In this document: positions 45,009 through 54,646 of the stretch, piece after piece
How positions within the stretch are numbered: position 1 is the stretch's first letter
Layout: the number at the start of each line of letters is the position of its first letter
Source: Agromyces fucosus
GTDB lineage: Bacteria > Actinomycetota > Actinomycetes > Actinomycetales > Microbacteriaceae
Length of the DNA stretch: 64,000 nucleotides
Direction: 5' to 3'
Assembly (NCBI RefSeq): GCF_004134865.1
Contig: NZ_SDPO01000002.1
Span: 744,001-808,000, forward strand
The notes under the pieces: generated by a model
Seen by the model: only the letters and a program-made list of their open reading frames with translations
What the model was told of the DNA's origin: nothing
Databases searched by the model: none
Position numbers and translations under genes: made by a program

Positions 45009-46324
45009 CACTTCACCGCCTTGATCGGCCAGACGGCGAAGGCGCCGAGGATCGAGAGCACGATCGCGACGGGGAAGAGGCCCTCGAAGCCGAACGCGAG
45101 CACGATCGCACCGGCGACGCCCGGCGCGAGGGTCTGCGGCAGGGTCGCCGCGATGTTCACGACCCCGAGGTCCTTCGCGAAGGACTTCGCGGACGGCAGC
45201 ACCTCGCTCATGAGCGCGGTGTCGACGGCCTGGAACATGCCGAACCCGAGGCCGGAGATGAAGGTCATGATCATCCACGCGGTGAGGTCGGGCCAGACCC
45301 ACGGCAGCAGGAACGCCAGGCCGGTGACGGCCGAGGAGACGAAGACGAAGATCTTGCGGCGACCGAGCTTGTCGGAGAGCGGGCCTGAGACGATGGTCGC
45401 AATGAGGATGCCGGCGAGGCTGATGAGGCCGAGCATCGGGATGACGTCCTGCGGCCGCTCGACGCCGAAGTAGTCGGTGAGCAGGTAGAGCTGGTACCCG
45501 GTGACGGCGAAGTAGCCCGTGTAGAGCAGCAGCCGGCCGGTGAACGCCCAGAAGAAGTCGGGGTGCTTGATCGGGCTGACCCAGAAGGTCCGGAGGAAGT
45601 CGCCGAACTTGAAGGGCTCCGGCTCGAGATCCTTCGAGGAGTAGTCGGGGTTGAAGACGATGAACAGCGACAGCATGAGGAGGGAGAACACCGCGAAGGT
45701 CACGTAGCCGGCGGCGATGCTGCCGTAGAACATCGATCCGACGATCTGGCCGCCGAGCGCCCCCACCATGAGGCCGATGCCCGAGAGCGTCGCGAACGTG
45801 CCGCGACGTTTGACCGGCACCCGGTCGGGCATGACCGCACTGAGTGGGCCCTGCGCGAAGTTGTAGGTGATCTGCACGAGGGTCCAGGCGATGACGACGC
45901 CGACGAGGCTGTCCGCGAAGGCGAGGCCGACGAGGGCGAGGCCACCCGCGAGCGCACCCATGAAGATCCACGGGGCGCGACGGCCGAATCGCGAGCGCGT
46001 GCGGTCGGAGATCTGGCCGGCGATCGGCTGGGCGAGCATCGAGAAGAACGCGCCGATCGTCATCACGATGGCGAGATTCGCGATCTTGTCGGCCTCGCCG
46101 AACTGCGCGGCGATCTGGGCGGGCAACAGGATGCCGGGAACGGCGCCCCAGATGAGGAAGATGCCGAGGTTCGCGGGGATGATCCAGCCCATCAGGCGGC
46201 GAACGCCCTTGATCGGGGTGGGCGGGTCTTCATTGCCGGCGGCCTCTTCGAAGAAGGCGAGGGCCTCCTCGGGTTCGTCGAGGCGTGGGTCGGCTGCAGG
46301 CTGGGGGGTCGACGCCGTTGTCAT
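45008..46324 (-). CDS. MFS sugar transporter (GPH/SLC45-like), paralogue 1
   Basis: 438 residues, about 12 membrane segments. The signature QPIAGQISDRTRSRFGRRAPW (2-3 loop) is that of SLC45/GPH-like sugar:cation symporters. Paralogous to the gene at 48377, with which it shares the loop and most of the C-terminal half. AAAGGA precedes the ATG. Expected to import the glucoside hydrolysed by the GH3 enzyme. Divergent from a TetR gene with an operator-like palindrome between. Confidence 0.85.
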   Translation of the reverse strand: MTTASTPQPAADPRLDEPEEALAFFEEAAGNEDPPTPIKGVRRLMGWIIPANLGIFLIWGAVPGILLPAQIAAQFGEADKIANLAIVMTIGAFFSMLAQPIAGQISDRTRSRFGRRAPWIFMGALAGGLALVGLAFADSLVGVVIAWTLVQITYNFAQGPLSAVMPDRVPVKRRGTFATLSGIGLMVGALGGQIVGSMFYGSIAAGYVTFAVFSLLMLSLFIVFNPDYSSKDLEPEPFKFGDFLRTFWVSPIKHPDFFWAFTGRLLLYTGYFAVTGYQLYLLTDYFGVERPQDVIPMLGLISLAGILIATIVSGPLSDKLGRRKIFVFVSSAVTGLAFLLPWVWPDLTAWMIMTFISGLGFGMFQAVDTALMSEVLPSAKSFAKDLGVVNIAATLPQTLAPGVAGAIVLAFGFEGLFPVAIVLSILGAFAVWPIKAVK

Positions 46325-46375
46325 GTGCGGTCCTTTCAGAGCCTCGACAGCGAGGCGGGGTGGCAAAACCATACA

Positions 46376-46407
46376 TCGCTCGGTTTTCAACCGCAAGCGA
46401 CTACCAT
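46376..46407. promoter_or_regulatory. TetR-type operator and -10 between MFS and TetR genes
   Basis: CGGTT-TTC-AACCG (46381-46393) is a perfect palindrome inside an outer TCGCT/AGCGA inverted repeat. TACCAT at 46402-46407 lies seven bases before the tetR ATG with no ribosome site, which suggests a leaderless transcript. The word TTCAACCG recurs upstream of the second MFS gene. Confidence 0.6.
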
Positions 46408-46413
46408 TCAGGT

Positions 46414-46992
46414 ATGGCACGCAGAGGTTCATACGCGAAAGGCGTCGCGAAGCGCGAGGAGATCCTCACCACGGCGCTCGACGTCATCGCACGCAACGGC
46501 TACCGTCGCACGAGCGTGCGCGAGCTCGCCGACGCGGTCGGCCTCAGCCAGGCCGGCCTGCTCCACTACTTCTCGTCGAAGGAGGAGCTCTTCCAGGAGA
46601 TCCTCCGCAAGCGCGACGAGGTCGACACCGAGGGCATCGACTTCCAGACGAATCAGTCGATCGAGGTGTTCTTCCAGGTGATCCGGCACAACTCCGAGGT
46701 GCCGGGCCTCGTGCAGCTCTACGCCCAGTTGTCGACCGAGGCCTGCGACGCCGACCACCCGGCTCACGAGTTCTTCGTCAAGCGCTACGACGCGTTCCGC
46801 GCCGTCTTCGGCGACATGCTGCGCAGTGAGCAGGCGGCGGGCCGCCTCGACCCCGATCTCGACCTCGACCGCATCGGCAACCTCTTCCTCGCGGCCGCCG
46901 ACGGCCTGCAGACGCAGTGGATGCTCGACCCCTCGATCGACATGGCCGAGCACGTCGCCTATCTCTGGCACCTCATCACCCGCAAGGCCTGA
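46414..46992 (+). CDS. TetR/AcrR family regulator
   Basis: 192 residues. N-terminal helix-turn-helix GYRRTSVRELADAVGLSQAGLLHYFSSKEELF; C-terminal helical ligand domain. Divergent from the MFS-PAP2-GH3 operon with a shared operator-like region. Probably senses the imported sugar or a derivative and controls both MFS operons. Confidence 0.87.
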   Translation: MARRGSYAKGVAKREEILTTALDVIARNGYRRTSVRELADAVGLSQAGLLHYFSSKEELFQEILRKRDEVDTEGIDFQTNQSIEVFFQVIRHNSEVPGLVQLYAQLSTEACDADHPAHEFFVKRYDAFRAVFGDMLRSEQAAGRLDPDLDLDRIGNLFLAAADGLQTQWMLDPSIDMAEHVAYLWHLITRKA

Positions 46993-46996
46993 GCGG

Positions 46997-48208
46997 ATGC
47001 CTCGCCTCCCGCGATCGCTCGTCTCCGGCGACGTGCGCCGGCACAACCTGACGCTCGTGCTCGAGCACATCGTGCGCTCCGGCCCGAGCGCGCGCAGCGA
47101 GATCGCCGAGGCGACGGGGCTCACCCGCGGTGCCGTGACCGCGCTCGCGGCTGCGCTCACCGAAGCGGGCGTGCTCCGTGAGACCGATCCGGTCGCGAGC
47201 GGCAAGGGCCGCCCGATCACGAGGCTCGAGCTCGCGGCATCCGACCTCGCCGTGCTCGTCGCGCAGGTCGACGCCGACACCGCCACCGCACTGCTGACCA
47301 CCCTCGCCGGTGACGAGCTGTTCCGGGTCTCCGCGCGGCACGGCCGCCCGATGGGCGAGCCCGACGCCGTGCTCGACGTGCTCGCCTCGGTGGTCGCCGA
47401 GGCGCTCGGCGTCGCTTCCGGGCTCGGTCGCCGAGTGGTCGAGATGCCGGTCGTCGTCTTCGCCCCGGTCGGCGGCGAACCGCCCGTCGTACTGGCCGAC
47501 ACCGACCTCGGGTGGGGCGAGGTCGATGTCATCGGCGGATTACGCTCGCGCCTTCCGTCGCTTCCCGCGACGATGAGCCTCGAGTCCGACGCCTGGCTCG
47601 CCGCACTCGCAGAACGCTCGGTGCTCGAGAGCACCGAGAGCATGCTCTACATCAAGAGCAACTCGGGCATCGGAGGCGCCATCCTCCTGGAGGGGCGACT
47701 CGTCGAAGGTGCACACGGAGTGGGCGGGGCGCTCGGCCACATCGTCATCGTGCCCGACGGCGAGCCCTGCGAGTGCGGCCAGAGCGGATGCCTCGTGACC
47801 GTCGCCGGCCCCGACGTGCTGCTCGAGCGGGCGGGCCTCGCCGGTCTCGTGGCCGAGCGCGGCCTCGCCACGGCGATCGACGAGCTCTCGTCGCAGATCG
47901 CTGCCGGAGCGACGCCCGCCGCCGCGGCATGGGACGACGCCCTGCCGTGGATCGCGCGTTCACTCCAGGTGCTCTCGATGGCGACCGACCCCGACGCCAT
48001 CGTCATCGGCGGCTTCTGGGCAGCGCACACCGCATCGATCGAGCAGGCGTTCCGGGCGAATCGGCCGACGCTCGCCGGACCACGTGCGGGCGCTCCCGCG
48101 ATTCCCGCAGTGGTGGCCGGCCGGCTCGGCGCGGATGCCGCGCTGTTCGGTGCCGTGTGGGCGGCTCGCGACGCGGTGCTCGCCGATCCGGGCCGCCTCG
48201 GCGTCTGA
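46997..48208 (+). CDS. ROK family transcriptional regulator, paralogue 1
   Basis: 403 residues. N-terminal MarR-like winged helix (GPSARSEIAEATGLTRGAVT) and a ROK sugar-kinase-like domain with zinc motif CECGQSGCL. Its ATG begins five bases after the tetR stop, so the two regulators are co-transcribed. A paralogue lies at 51272. Likely a sugar-sensing repressor. Confidence 0.87.
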   Translation: MPRLPRSLVSGDVRRHNLTLVLEHIVRSGPSARSEIAEATGLTRGAVTALAAALTEAGVLRETDPVASGKGRPITRLELAASDLAVLVAQVDADTATALLTTLAGDELFRVSARHGRPMGEPDAVLDVLASVVAEALGVASGLGRRVVEMPVVVFAPVGGEPPVVLADTDLGWGEVDVIGGLRSRLPSLPATMSLESDAWLAALAERSVLESTESMLYIKSNSGIGGAILLEGRLVEGAHGVGGALGHIVIVPDGEPCECGQSGCLVTVAGPDVLLERAGLAGLVAERGLATAIDELSSQIAAGATPAAAAWDDALPWIARSLQVLSMATDPDAIVIGGFWAAHTASIEQAFRANRPTLAGPRAGAPAIPAVVAGRLGADAALFGAVWAARDAVLADPGRLGV

Positions 48209-48213
48209 CACCA

Positions 48214-48232
48214 CCCCGGGCCGGGACCGGGG
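48214..48232 (+). terminator. Weak terminator after ROK paralogue 1
   Basis: CCCCGG and CCGGGG arms around a seven-base loop, six bases after the stop. Confidence 0.35.
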
Positions 48233-48262
48233 CGATGCGGGGACGCCTGTCCACGCTTTTAG

Positions 48263-48275
48263 TTCAACGGTTGAA
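48263..48275 (+). promoter_or_regulatory. Palindromic operator upstream of MFS paralogue 2
   Basis: TTCAAC-G-GTTGAA is a perfect 13-base palindrome. Read on the minus strand it contains TTCAACCG, the core of the site at 46381, so one regulator could serve both operons. Confidence 0.6.
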
Positions 48276-48376
48276 TTCCAACGGGATTCGGCGCATACTC
48301 ATTGCCGAGCGCCATTCGGTTTTCGCTCGGATGAGCGCGCCCCCAGCAGGCAGTTCTCAATGAAGAGGAGCCACCC

Positions 48377-49693
48377 TTGTCCATCCAACCCCCAGCCCCG
48401 GGCGACCCCGCCGCCCTCCTCGCCCCCACCGGGGCCATCTCGTCGACCGAACCGCTCCCCGGCGAAGCACCGGCGAGCCCGCCGCCCACCAAGCGCACGC
48501 TCCCCGGCATCCTGCTCGTCGCCCTCACGCTCTTCGGCACCTACGGCGGCCTGATCGCGATCCTCCTTCCCCTCCAGGTCGCGATCATCGACGAGGCGAA
48601 CAAGGTCGCGAACCTCGCCTTCGTCTCGACGATCTCGTTCGTGTTCACGCTCTTCGCCCAGCCGATCGTCGGAGCGATCAGCGACCGCACACGCTCGCGC
48701 TTCGGGCGCCGCGCACCGTGGATGGTCGGCGGGTCGCTCATCGGCGGCGTGCTCCTGCTGGGCATGGGCTTCCTCGACTCGATCGTCTGGATCGCGATCT
48801 TCTGGGTGCTCATCCAGGTTTCGCTGAATGCCATCCAGGGGCCGCTCTCGGCGATCACGCCCGACCGGTTCCCGCGCGACAAGCGCGGCGCCGCGAGTGC
48901 CATGTTCGGCATCGGCATGCAGGTCGGCATGACCCTCGGCATCATGGTCGCCGGGCAGTTCGCCGCGAACTTCGGCATGGGCTACGCCGTCTTCGGCATC
49001 GCCATCATCGTCGTCACCGTGGCGTACGTCGTGATCGACCGCGACTGGTCGTCGAAGGAGGCCGCCGTCGAGCCGTGGAGCTGGAAGGCGTTCTTCGGCG
49101 GCTTCTGGATCGACCCGCGTACGAACCCCGACTTCTTCTGGGCGTTCACGGCCCGATTCCTGCTCATGCTCGGCTACTTCGTCGTGGCTGCGTTCCAGTT
49201 CTACATCCTGACCGACTACATCGGCATGGAGCTCGTGGACGCGACCGGGGCCGTCGTCACCCTGACGCTCGTGGCGCTCGTGCCGACGCTCGTCGCCATC
49301 GCGGTCTCGGGCTGGTGGAGCGACAAGGCCGGCCGGCGCAAGGTCTTCATCTACGTGGCGTCGGCCGTCATGGTCGTGGGCTTCATCATGCCGCTCCTCA
49401 TGCCGGACATGACCGGCATGATCGCGATGAGCGTGATCAACGGCATCGGCTTCGGTCTCTACATGTCCGTCGACACCGCACTCATGACCGAGGTCCTGCC
49501 CGGCGGAGGTTCCGCGGCCGCCAAGGACCTCGGCATCCTGAACATCGCCACCAACATCCCCCAGGCCATGAGCGCCGCGATCGCCGGCATCATCATCGGT
49601 ACGCTCGGCGGATATCCGATGCTGTTCGTCTTCGGCGGCGTCTTCGTCATCATCGCGGCTCTGGCAGTCATCCCCATCAAGAGCGTTCGTTAG
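48377..49693 (+). CDS. MFS sugar transporter (GPH/SLC45-like), paralogue 2
   Basis: 438 residues, about 12 membrane segments, with QPIVGAISDRTRSRFGRRAPW in the 2-3 loop. Same length and strong similarity to the transporter at 45008. The start is TTG at 48377, supported by GAGGAG six bases upstream. Followed at 12 bases by a carboxylesterase gene, so the imported compound is probably an ester or acylated sugar. Confidence 0.85.
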   Translation: MSIQPPAPGDPAALLAPTGAISSTEPLPGEAPASPPPTKRTLPGILLVALTLFGTYGGLIAILLPLQVAIIDEANKVANLAFVSTISFVFTLFAQPIVGAISDRTRSRFGRRAPWMVGGSLIGGVLLLGMGFLDSIVWIAIFWVLIQVSLNAIQGPLSAITPDRFPRDKRGAASAMFGIGMQVGMTLGIMVAGQFAANFGMGYAVFGIAIIVVTVAYVVIDRDWSSKEAAVEPWSWKAFFGGFWIDPRTNPDFFWAFTARFLLMLGYFVVAAFQFYILTDYIGMELVDATGAVVTLTLVALVPTLVAIAVSGWWSDKAGRRKVFIYVASAVMVVGFIMPLLMPDMTGMIAMSVINGIGFGLYMSVDTALMTEVLPGGGSAAAKDLGILNIATNIPQAMSAAIAGIIIGTLGGYPMLFVFGGVFVIIAALAVIPIKSVR

Positions 49694-49705
49694 GAGCACC
49701 ACCCC

Positions 49706-51187
49706 ATGACCCAGACCAGCACCGGTACCTTCGTCGAGGTCGACACCACCGCGGGCCGCGTTCGCGGCGCCTGGCGCGGAGAGGCCGGCGAGGCATCCGC
49801 TTCGGCCGCATTCCTCGGCATCCCCTTCGCCGAGGCGCCCGTCGGCGACCTGCGCTTCGCCGCCCCGGTGCCGAAGGCGCCGTGGGAGGGCGTGCGCGAC
49901 GCGCTCGAGTTCGGCGCAACCGCGCAGCGCGGCGACCCCGGCGTGACGCTCATCCCCGAGCCCAGCGTGCCCGGCGACTCGACGCTCAACGTGAACGTCT
50001 TCACTCCGGCACCGTCGACCGACGCGGCGCTGCCGGTGCTGGTCTGGATCCACGGCGGCGGCTTCTTCGCCGGTTCGCCCGCGAGCCTCTGGTACGACGG
50101 CGGGCGCTTCAACCGCGACGGCGTCGTGACCGTGACGATCTCGTACCGCCTCGGGTTCGACGGCTTCGGCTGGATCTCCGATGCCCCGTCGAACCGCGGC
50201 GTCCGCGACTGGCTCCTCGCCCTCCAGTGGGTGCAGGAGAACATCGCGTCCTTCGGCGGCGACCCGTCGCGCGTGACCATCGCCGGCCAATCGGCCGGCG
50301 GCGGCGCCGTGCTCACCCTGCTCGGCATGGAGTCGGCGCAGCACCTCTTCCAGGGGGTCTACGCGATCTCCGGCGCCCTCGCCGACGTCACGCCGGCGCG
50401 TGGCGAGAAGTTCGGCCGTGAGCTCGCAGCGGCCGGCGGCGTCGAGCCGACGGTCGCCGGGTTCTCGAGCCTCTCCGAAGACCGCATCCTCGAGCTGCAG
50501 AAGAAGGCGACCGAACTCGGCCCCGACTCCCTGCAGAGCATGATCGACGAGGGGCTGGGCCTCGGCCCGGCGATCGACGGCGAGCTGCTCACCCGCTCGA
50601 CGAAGGACTCGCTCGCGGCGGGGGTCGGCTCCGACAAGCCCCTCGTCATCGGCGCCACCGACGATGAGTTCACGATGGCCTTCGCCGAGGCCGAGAAGAA
50701 GCTCCGCTGGATCCCGAAGTCGCTGATGCTGAAGAAGCTCGGCATGCCGAAGGCGAAGCTGAAGCCCTACCTCGCGGCGAACGCCGAGGTCGCCGGCAAG
50801 GGCACGGCGCGCATCGCGGGCCGGTTCCTCACCGACCAGATGTTCCGCACCGCACTGATCAAGATCGTCGCGCTGCGCGGCGACGCACCGACGTGGGTGT
50901 ACCGGTTCTCATGGCCGTCGGGCACGTTCGGCTTCGCCGAGCACTGCCTCGACGTGCCGTTCTTCTTCGACTGCCTCGACTCCATCGCGATGGAGCCGCT
51001 CGCGGGGCCGAACCCACCGCAGCGCCTCGCCGACGAGGTCCACGGCGGCGCCGTGGCGTTCATCACGACGGGCGATCCGGGCTGGCCGCGGTACTCGGAG
51101 GCCGAGCGGACGACGCGCGTCTACGACACCCCGTCGACCGTGGTGGCCGACGGCTACGCCAGCGTGCGTCCGCTGCTCGCCGGCTGA
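49706..51187 (+). CDS. Type-B carboxylesterase
   Basis: 493-residue alpha/beta-hydrolase of the cholinesterase/para-nitrobenzyl-esterase group. Nucleophile Ser196 in AGQSAGG; oxyanion region WIHGGGFFAGS; early FLGIPFAEAPVG. Catalytic Glu and His positions fit the family. No signal peptide. Linked to the MFS transporter in one transcript, suggesting hydrolysis of imported ester substrates. Confidence 0.87.
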   Translation: MTQTSTGTFVEVDTTAGRVRGAWRGEAGEASASAAFLGIPFAEAPVGDLRFAAPVPKAPWEGVRDALEFGATAQRGDPGVTLIPEPSVPGDSTLNVNVFTPAPSTDAALPVLVWIHGGGFFAGSPASLWYDGGRFNRDGVVTVTISYRLGFDGFGWISDAPSNRGVRDWLLALQWVQENIASFGGDPSRVTIAGQSAGGGAVLTLLGMESAQHLFQGVYAISGALADVTPARGEKFGRELAAAGGVEPTVAGFSSLSEDRILELQKKATELGPDSLQSMIDEGLGLGPAIDGELLTRSTKDSLAAGVGSDKPLVIGATDDEFTMAFAEAEKKLRWIPKSLMLKKLGMPKAKLKPYLAANAEVAGKGTARIAGRFLTDQMFRTALIKIVALRGDAPTWVYRFSWPSGTFGFAEHCLDVPFFFDCLDSIAMEPLAGPNPPQRLADEVHGGAVAFITTGDPGWPRYSEAERTTRVYDTPSTVVADGYASVRPLLAG

Positions 51188-51201
51188 TCCGGTCGCGCGC
51201 C

Positions 51202-51251
51202 GGGGCCTTCGGGTCGTGTACCCCGAACGGGGTACGTGACCCGGAGGCCCC
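51202..51251 (+). terminator. Long 23-base-pair terminator hairpin
   Basis: Arms GGGGCCTTCGGGTCGTGTAC plus CCC and a near-perfect complement, three mismatches over 23 pairs, loop GAAC. It follows the carboxylesterase stop by 14 bases and ends 21 bases before the ROK start. Confidence 0.7.
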
Positions 51252-51271
51252 GTTGCACGCATGCTTCTCAC

Positions 51272-52528
51272 ATGACAACGGCCGGCGAGACCTCAGTTCC
51301 CACCACCACCGGCCCGCTCGACGAGGTGCATCGCGAGCAGTCCGCACGCCTCGTCGACCACCTGGTCGATCATGGCCCGGCGACCCGCAGCGAGCTCGCC
51401 GCCGCGACGGGCCTCGGCCGCGGGGCGATCGCCGGGCTCACCTCGCGGCTGCTCGACGCCGGCGTGCTGCGACCCGAGGCGGCGGACGCCGCGGGCGACC
51501 ACCGCACCGCACCGCTCACCCTCGCCGCCGCCGACCACGTGCTCGTCACCGCCCATCTGGGGCCCGACGACGCCGTCGCCACCATCGCATCGCTCGGCGG
51601 CGACGAGCTGGCCCGCTTCACCGCACCGCTCCGCCCCGATCCCTCCCTCGCCGACACGCCGGTCGCCGACCCGAGCCCGCTCGAACTGCTCGCGGTCGTG
51701 CTGGGCCGGGCCATCGCCAGGGCCGAGCGCGCCGAACGGCGGATCGCCGACGTCACCGTGCTCGTCGACGGCGCCGTCGCCGGAACCCCCTCGATCGTGC
51801 TCACCGACGATCGGCTCGGCGTCGAGCCCGTCGACGTGCTCGGCGAACTCCGCGCCCGCACGCCTGGGCTGGCCGAGATCGAAGGCGAGCTCCCCGTGCC
51901 CATCGCGCTCGTACCGGCGGCGGTGGCCGCGGCATCCGTCGAGCTGGGGGGCCTGGTCTCACGCGACCTGTTCTACCTCGCCGGCGATACCGGCATCGTC
52001 GCCGCCGCCGTCGTCGACGGCCGACCGATGCGCGGCGCCCACGGACTCGCCGCGACGTTCGCGCACCTGCCGATCGTGCCCGGCGGCGTGCGATGCGCCT
52101 GCGGACAGCGCGGATGCCTCGCCACCGTCGCCTCCCCCGAGATCGTGCTCAAGCGGGCGGGCCTCACCGGGTTCGCGGCCGCCAACGGTCGTCGCGCCGC
52201 GCTCGAGGAGCTCGTCGCCCTGGTCGACGCCGCCGACGACCGCGCCCGCTGGTCATGGCTCGACGCAGCCCTGTGGATCGGCCGATCGCTCCAATTGGTC
52301 GCCCCGACCCTCGACCCCGCGTACATCGTCGTGGGCGGGTACTGGGCGGCACTGGTCGGCGACATCGAGACCGCGTTCCGCGACAATCGCCCGACCGTCG
52401 GCGGCGGTGCCCTCGAGTCGATCCCCACGATCATCGCCTCGCAACATGGCGGCGAAGCCGCGGTCGCCGGTGCCCGCCGTCAGGCTCGCGAGCGCTTGGT
52501 CTCCGAGCCGTTGCTGCTCGCGGGCTGA
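51272..52528 (+). CDS. ROK family transcriptional regulator, paralogue 2
   Basis: 418 residues: winged helix (GPATRSELAAATGLGRGAIAGL) and ROK domain with CACGQRGCL zinc motif. Similar to the ROK protein at 46997 in the zinc region and in the C-terminal third (LDPAYIVVGGYWAALVGDIE). The last 95 bases are duplicated at 55995-56089. ATG 51272 was chosen; an in-frame GTG 36 bases earlier lies in the hairpin. Confidence 0.87.
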   Translation: MTTAGETSVPTTTGPLDEVHREQSARLVDHLVDHGPATRSELAAATGLGRGAIAGLTSRLLDAGVLRPEAADAAGDHRTAPLTLAAADHVLVTAHLGPDDAVATIASLGGDELARFTAPLRPDPSLADTPVADPSPLELLAVVLGRAIARAERAERRIADVTVLVDGAVAGTPSIVLTDDRLGVEPVDVLGELRARTPGLAEIEGELPVPIALVPAAVAAASVELGGLVSRDLFYLAGDTGIVAAAVVDGRPMRGAHGLAATFAHLPIVPGGVRCACGQRGCLATVASPEIVLKRAGLTGFAAANGRRAALEELVALVDAADDRARWSWLDAALWIGRSLQLVAPTLDPAYIVVGGYWAALVGDIETAFRDNRPTVGGGALESIPTIIASQHGGEAAVAGARRQARERLVSEPLLLAG

Positions 52529-52582
52529 GGTCGCGCGCCGGCGTCGGGGAATGATCGGCGCCTCGAGGCGATTGCACCTCAC

Positions 52583-53461
52583 ATGCGTATGATCACGTCG
52601 TCGCCACCGGCCATGATCCGGGTCGACGACGACGCCACGATCGGTCGGTTCCTCGAACACCTCAGGTGGTCGGTGAGCGAGACCTCTCGACACGATCTCG
52701 CCGCGGGCGCGACCCGGCACGACCGGCAGGACACGACACGGCTCCATGTCGTCCTCTCCGGGACCATCGAACTCGAGCGGGGAGACGACCTGGTCGAACT
52801 CGACCGCGGGGACGTCGCGCTCCTGCCGCAGGGCGGACCGACACGACTGACCGCCTCCGCCGACGCACGCCTGCTGAGCGCGACGATCGCGCTGGTGGAG
52901 CCCCATCCGACGATGACTCGGGCGATGCCGCCCGTGCTGGCCGCCCGCGGGTTCGGTCGGAAGGAGCCCGGGTTCTCGAGCCTGCTCGACACGATGCACC
53001 GCGAGGCATCCGACGCCCGTCCGGGCGCGGTCACCGTGCTGGCCGGACTCACCGACGTGGTCATCTCGGCGGCGGTGCGCTTCTGGCTCGAACACGGCTG
53101 CGGCACGGCGCGCGCCTGGCTTGCCGCGGCACAGGACCCGAACGTCGGCGACGCCCTCGCGGCGATCCACGAGAGCCCAGGTTCGCCATGGACCGTCGCA
53201 GCCCTCGCTCGCATCGCGCGCGCGTCCCGCTCGCAGTTCTCCGAGCAGTTCCGCGAGACGGTCGGCGACACCCCTGCGAAGTACGTCACCCGGGTCCGGA
53301 TGGCGCAGGCCGAGCGGATGCTCCGCAACGGCGACGCGGTGGCGGGCATCGCGTATCGCCTCGGCTACGACAGTGAGGACGGGTTCAGCCGCGCGTTCCG
53401 CCGTCACGCCGGCGTGGCACCGAGCCGCTGGCGACGGAGCGTCCTGCAGCCCGTCGCCTGA
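52583..53461 (+). CDS. AraC family transcriptional regulator
   Basis: 292 residues. N-terminal cupin-like sensor (HVVLSGTIELERGDDLVELDRGDV), C-terminal double helix-turn-helix with WTVAALARIARASRSQFSEQF and the signature region RRLGYDSEDGFSRAFRRHAGVAPS. Cupin_6 AraC members often regulate an adjacent oxidoreductase; the convergent reductase at 53468 is a candidate. Confidence 0.87.
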   Translation: MRMITSSPPAMIRVDDDATIGRFLEHLRWSVSETSRHDLAAGATRHDRQDTTRLHVVLSGTIELERGDDLVELDRGDVALLPQGGPTRLTASADARLLSATIALVEPHPTMTRAMPPVLAARGFGRKEPGFSSLLDTMHREASDARPGAVTVLAGLTDVVISAAVRFWLEHGCGTARAWLAAAQDPNVGDALAAIHESPGSPWTVAALARIARASRSQFSEQFRETVGDTPAKYVTRVRMAQAERMLRNGDAVAGIAYRLGYDSEDGFSRAFRRHAGVAPSRWRRSVLQPVA

Positions 53462-53467
53462 CCCGGA

Positions 53468-54562
53468 TTACGACCGGTCGGATCCGAGCGGCTCGGCGAG
53501 CTCGCTCGTCCAGCTCAGCTCCTCGTGCAGCGCGTCGAGGAAGTCCGCCGGATCGAACATCGCGCCGGCCGACGCGACCCCGGTCGTCCGCGTTCGCCCC
53601 GAGAGGATGCGGTCGACCGCTTCGGCTGCGAGCGGACCGGTGATCGCGTAGATGTCCTGCCCGGAAGCGGATGCGCGTCGCTGCTCCGCACCCCTGCGAA
53701 CCATGACATCGACGACGAAGGTCTGCTCGGATCGGCCGTTCTCATCGACCGGAACCGGCGCGGGCGTGTCCGACGATGAGAGCTCCGCGATCGCTTCGAC
53801 GGTCATGTAGCAGTCGACGTCGCGAACCCGCAAGTGCTTGGGGATCGTGACGATGTCGGCCATCGAGAACTTGCTTCGAACCTGCCTGACGCCGAGGGGC
53901 TCGGGAAAGGACCACGTCGTCAGCTGGGACTCGTCCTCGCCGTACTGCAGGCTGCCGTCGCGGAACGTGACGTGTCGGCCATCGCGCCGTTCACGCGAGA
54001 CGGTCCCGGCGGCGCGAGTGCCTGGAGTGGGATGCCAGCTGCTCAGCCCGTACGCGACGTGCACCTCGTCGGCGTCGGCCCAGTCGCCCATCGCGGCGGT
54101 CGCGAGCAGGTCTCCCAGGCCGCCGAAGAAGGCCATCGCCGGGACGACGATCTCCCCTTCGGCACCGGCGCGCTCCCGGATGCGGGTGAAGGTGTCCTCG
54201 TTCGCCTCGATCTCGGCGGCGACGTCGACGTAGGGCACCCGCCGGCGGTTCGCCGCATCCAGCAACGGACCCGTCGTGTGGGCGAACGGGCCGGCGCAGT
54301 TGACGACGGCCGCGGCATCCCGCATCGCCTCGTCGATCGCCTCGGCGTCCGTGACGTCCGCGCGGCGAGCATCCAGCCCGAGTTCTGCGGCCATCACCTC
54401 CAAGGCCGAACCGTTCCGGCCGGAGAGCACCGGGACGAGGCCGCGTCGGAGCAGCTCGATGACGACGAAGCGGCCCGTGTGCCCGTATGCCCCGTACACG
54501 AGCACCTTCGCAGGCGCGGAGACCGCATCGGATGCCGCTTCTGCCACTGCGTCGGATTGCAC
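53468..54562 (-). CDS. Saccharopine-dehydrogenase-like NAD(P)-binding reductase
   Basis: 364 residues. GxxGxxG at 24-30 (GAYGHTG) with VVNCAGPFAHT and a C-terminal catalytic-like domain, as in saccharopine dehydrogenase/trans-acting enoyl reductase proteins. GTG start 54562 has GAGGAG seven bases upstream. Several family members in actinobacteria act on lipids or polyketides. Substrate unknown. Confidence 0.75.
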   Translation of the reverse strand: MQSDAVAEAASDAVSAPAKVLVYGAYGHTGRFVVIELLRRGLVPVLSGRNGSALEVMAAELGLDARRADVTDAEAIDEAMRDAAAVVNCAGPFAHTTGPLLDAANRRRVPYVDVAAEIEANEDTFTRIRERAGAEGEIVVPAMAFFGGLGDLLATAAMGDWADADEVHVAYGLSSWHPTPGTRAAGTVSRERRDGRHVTFRDGSLQYGEDESQLTTWSFPEPLGVRQVRSKFSMADIVTIPKHLRVRDVDCYMTVEAIAELSSSDTPAPVPVDENGRSEQTFVVDVMVRRGAEQRRASASGQDIYAITGPLAAEAVDRILSGRTRTTGVASAGAMFDPADFLDALHEELSWTSELAEPLGSDRS

Positions 54563-54646
54563 GGGCGTTCTCCTCGGGTTCACGGTTGCGACCGACCGTC
54601 GCGGCTCGTCTTGCGAAGCTAGCAGCATCCGCTCGACCCGTGGATG

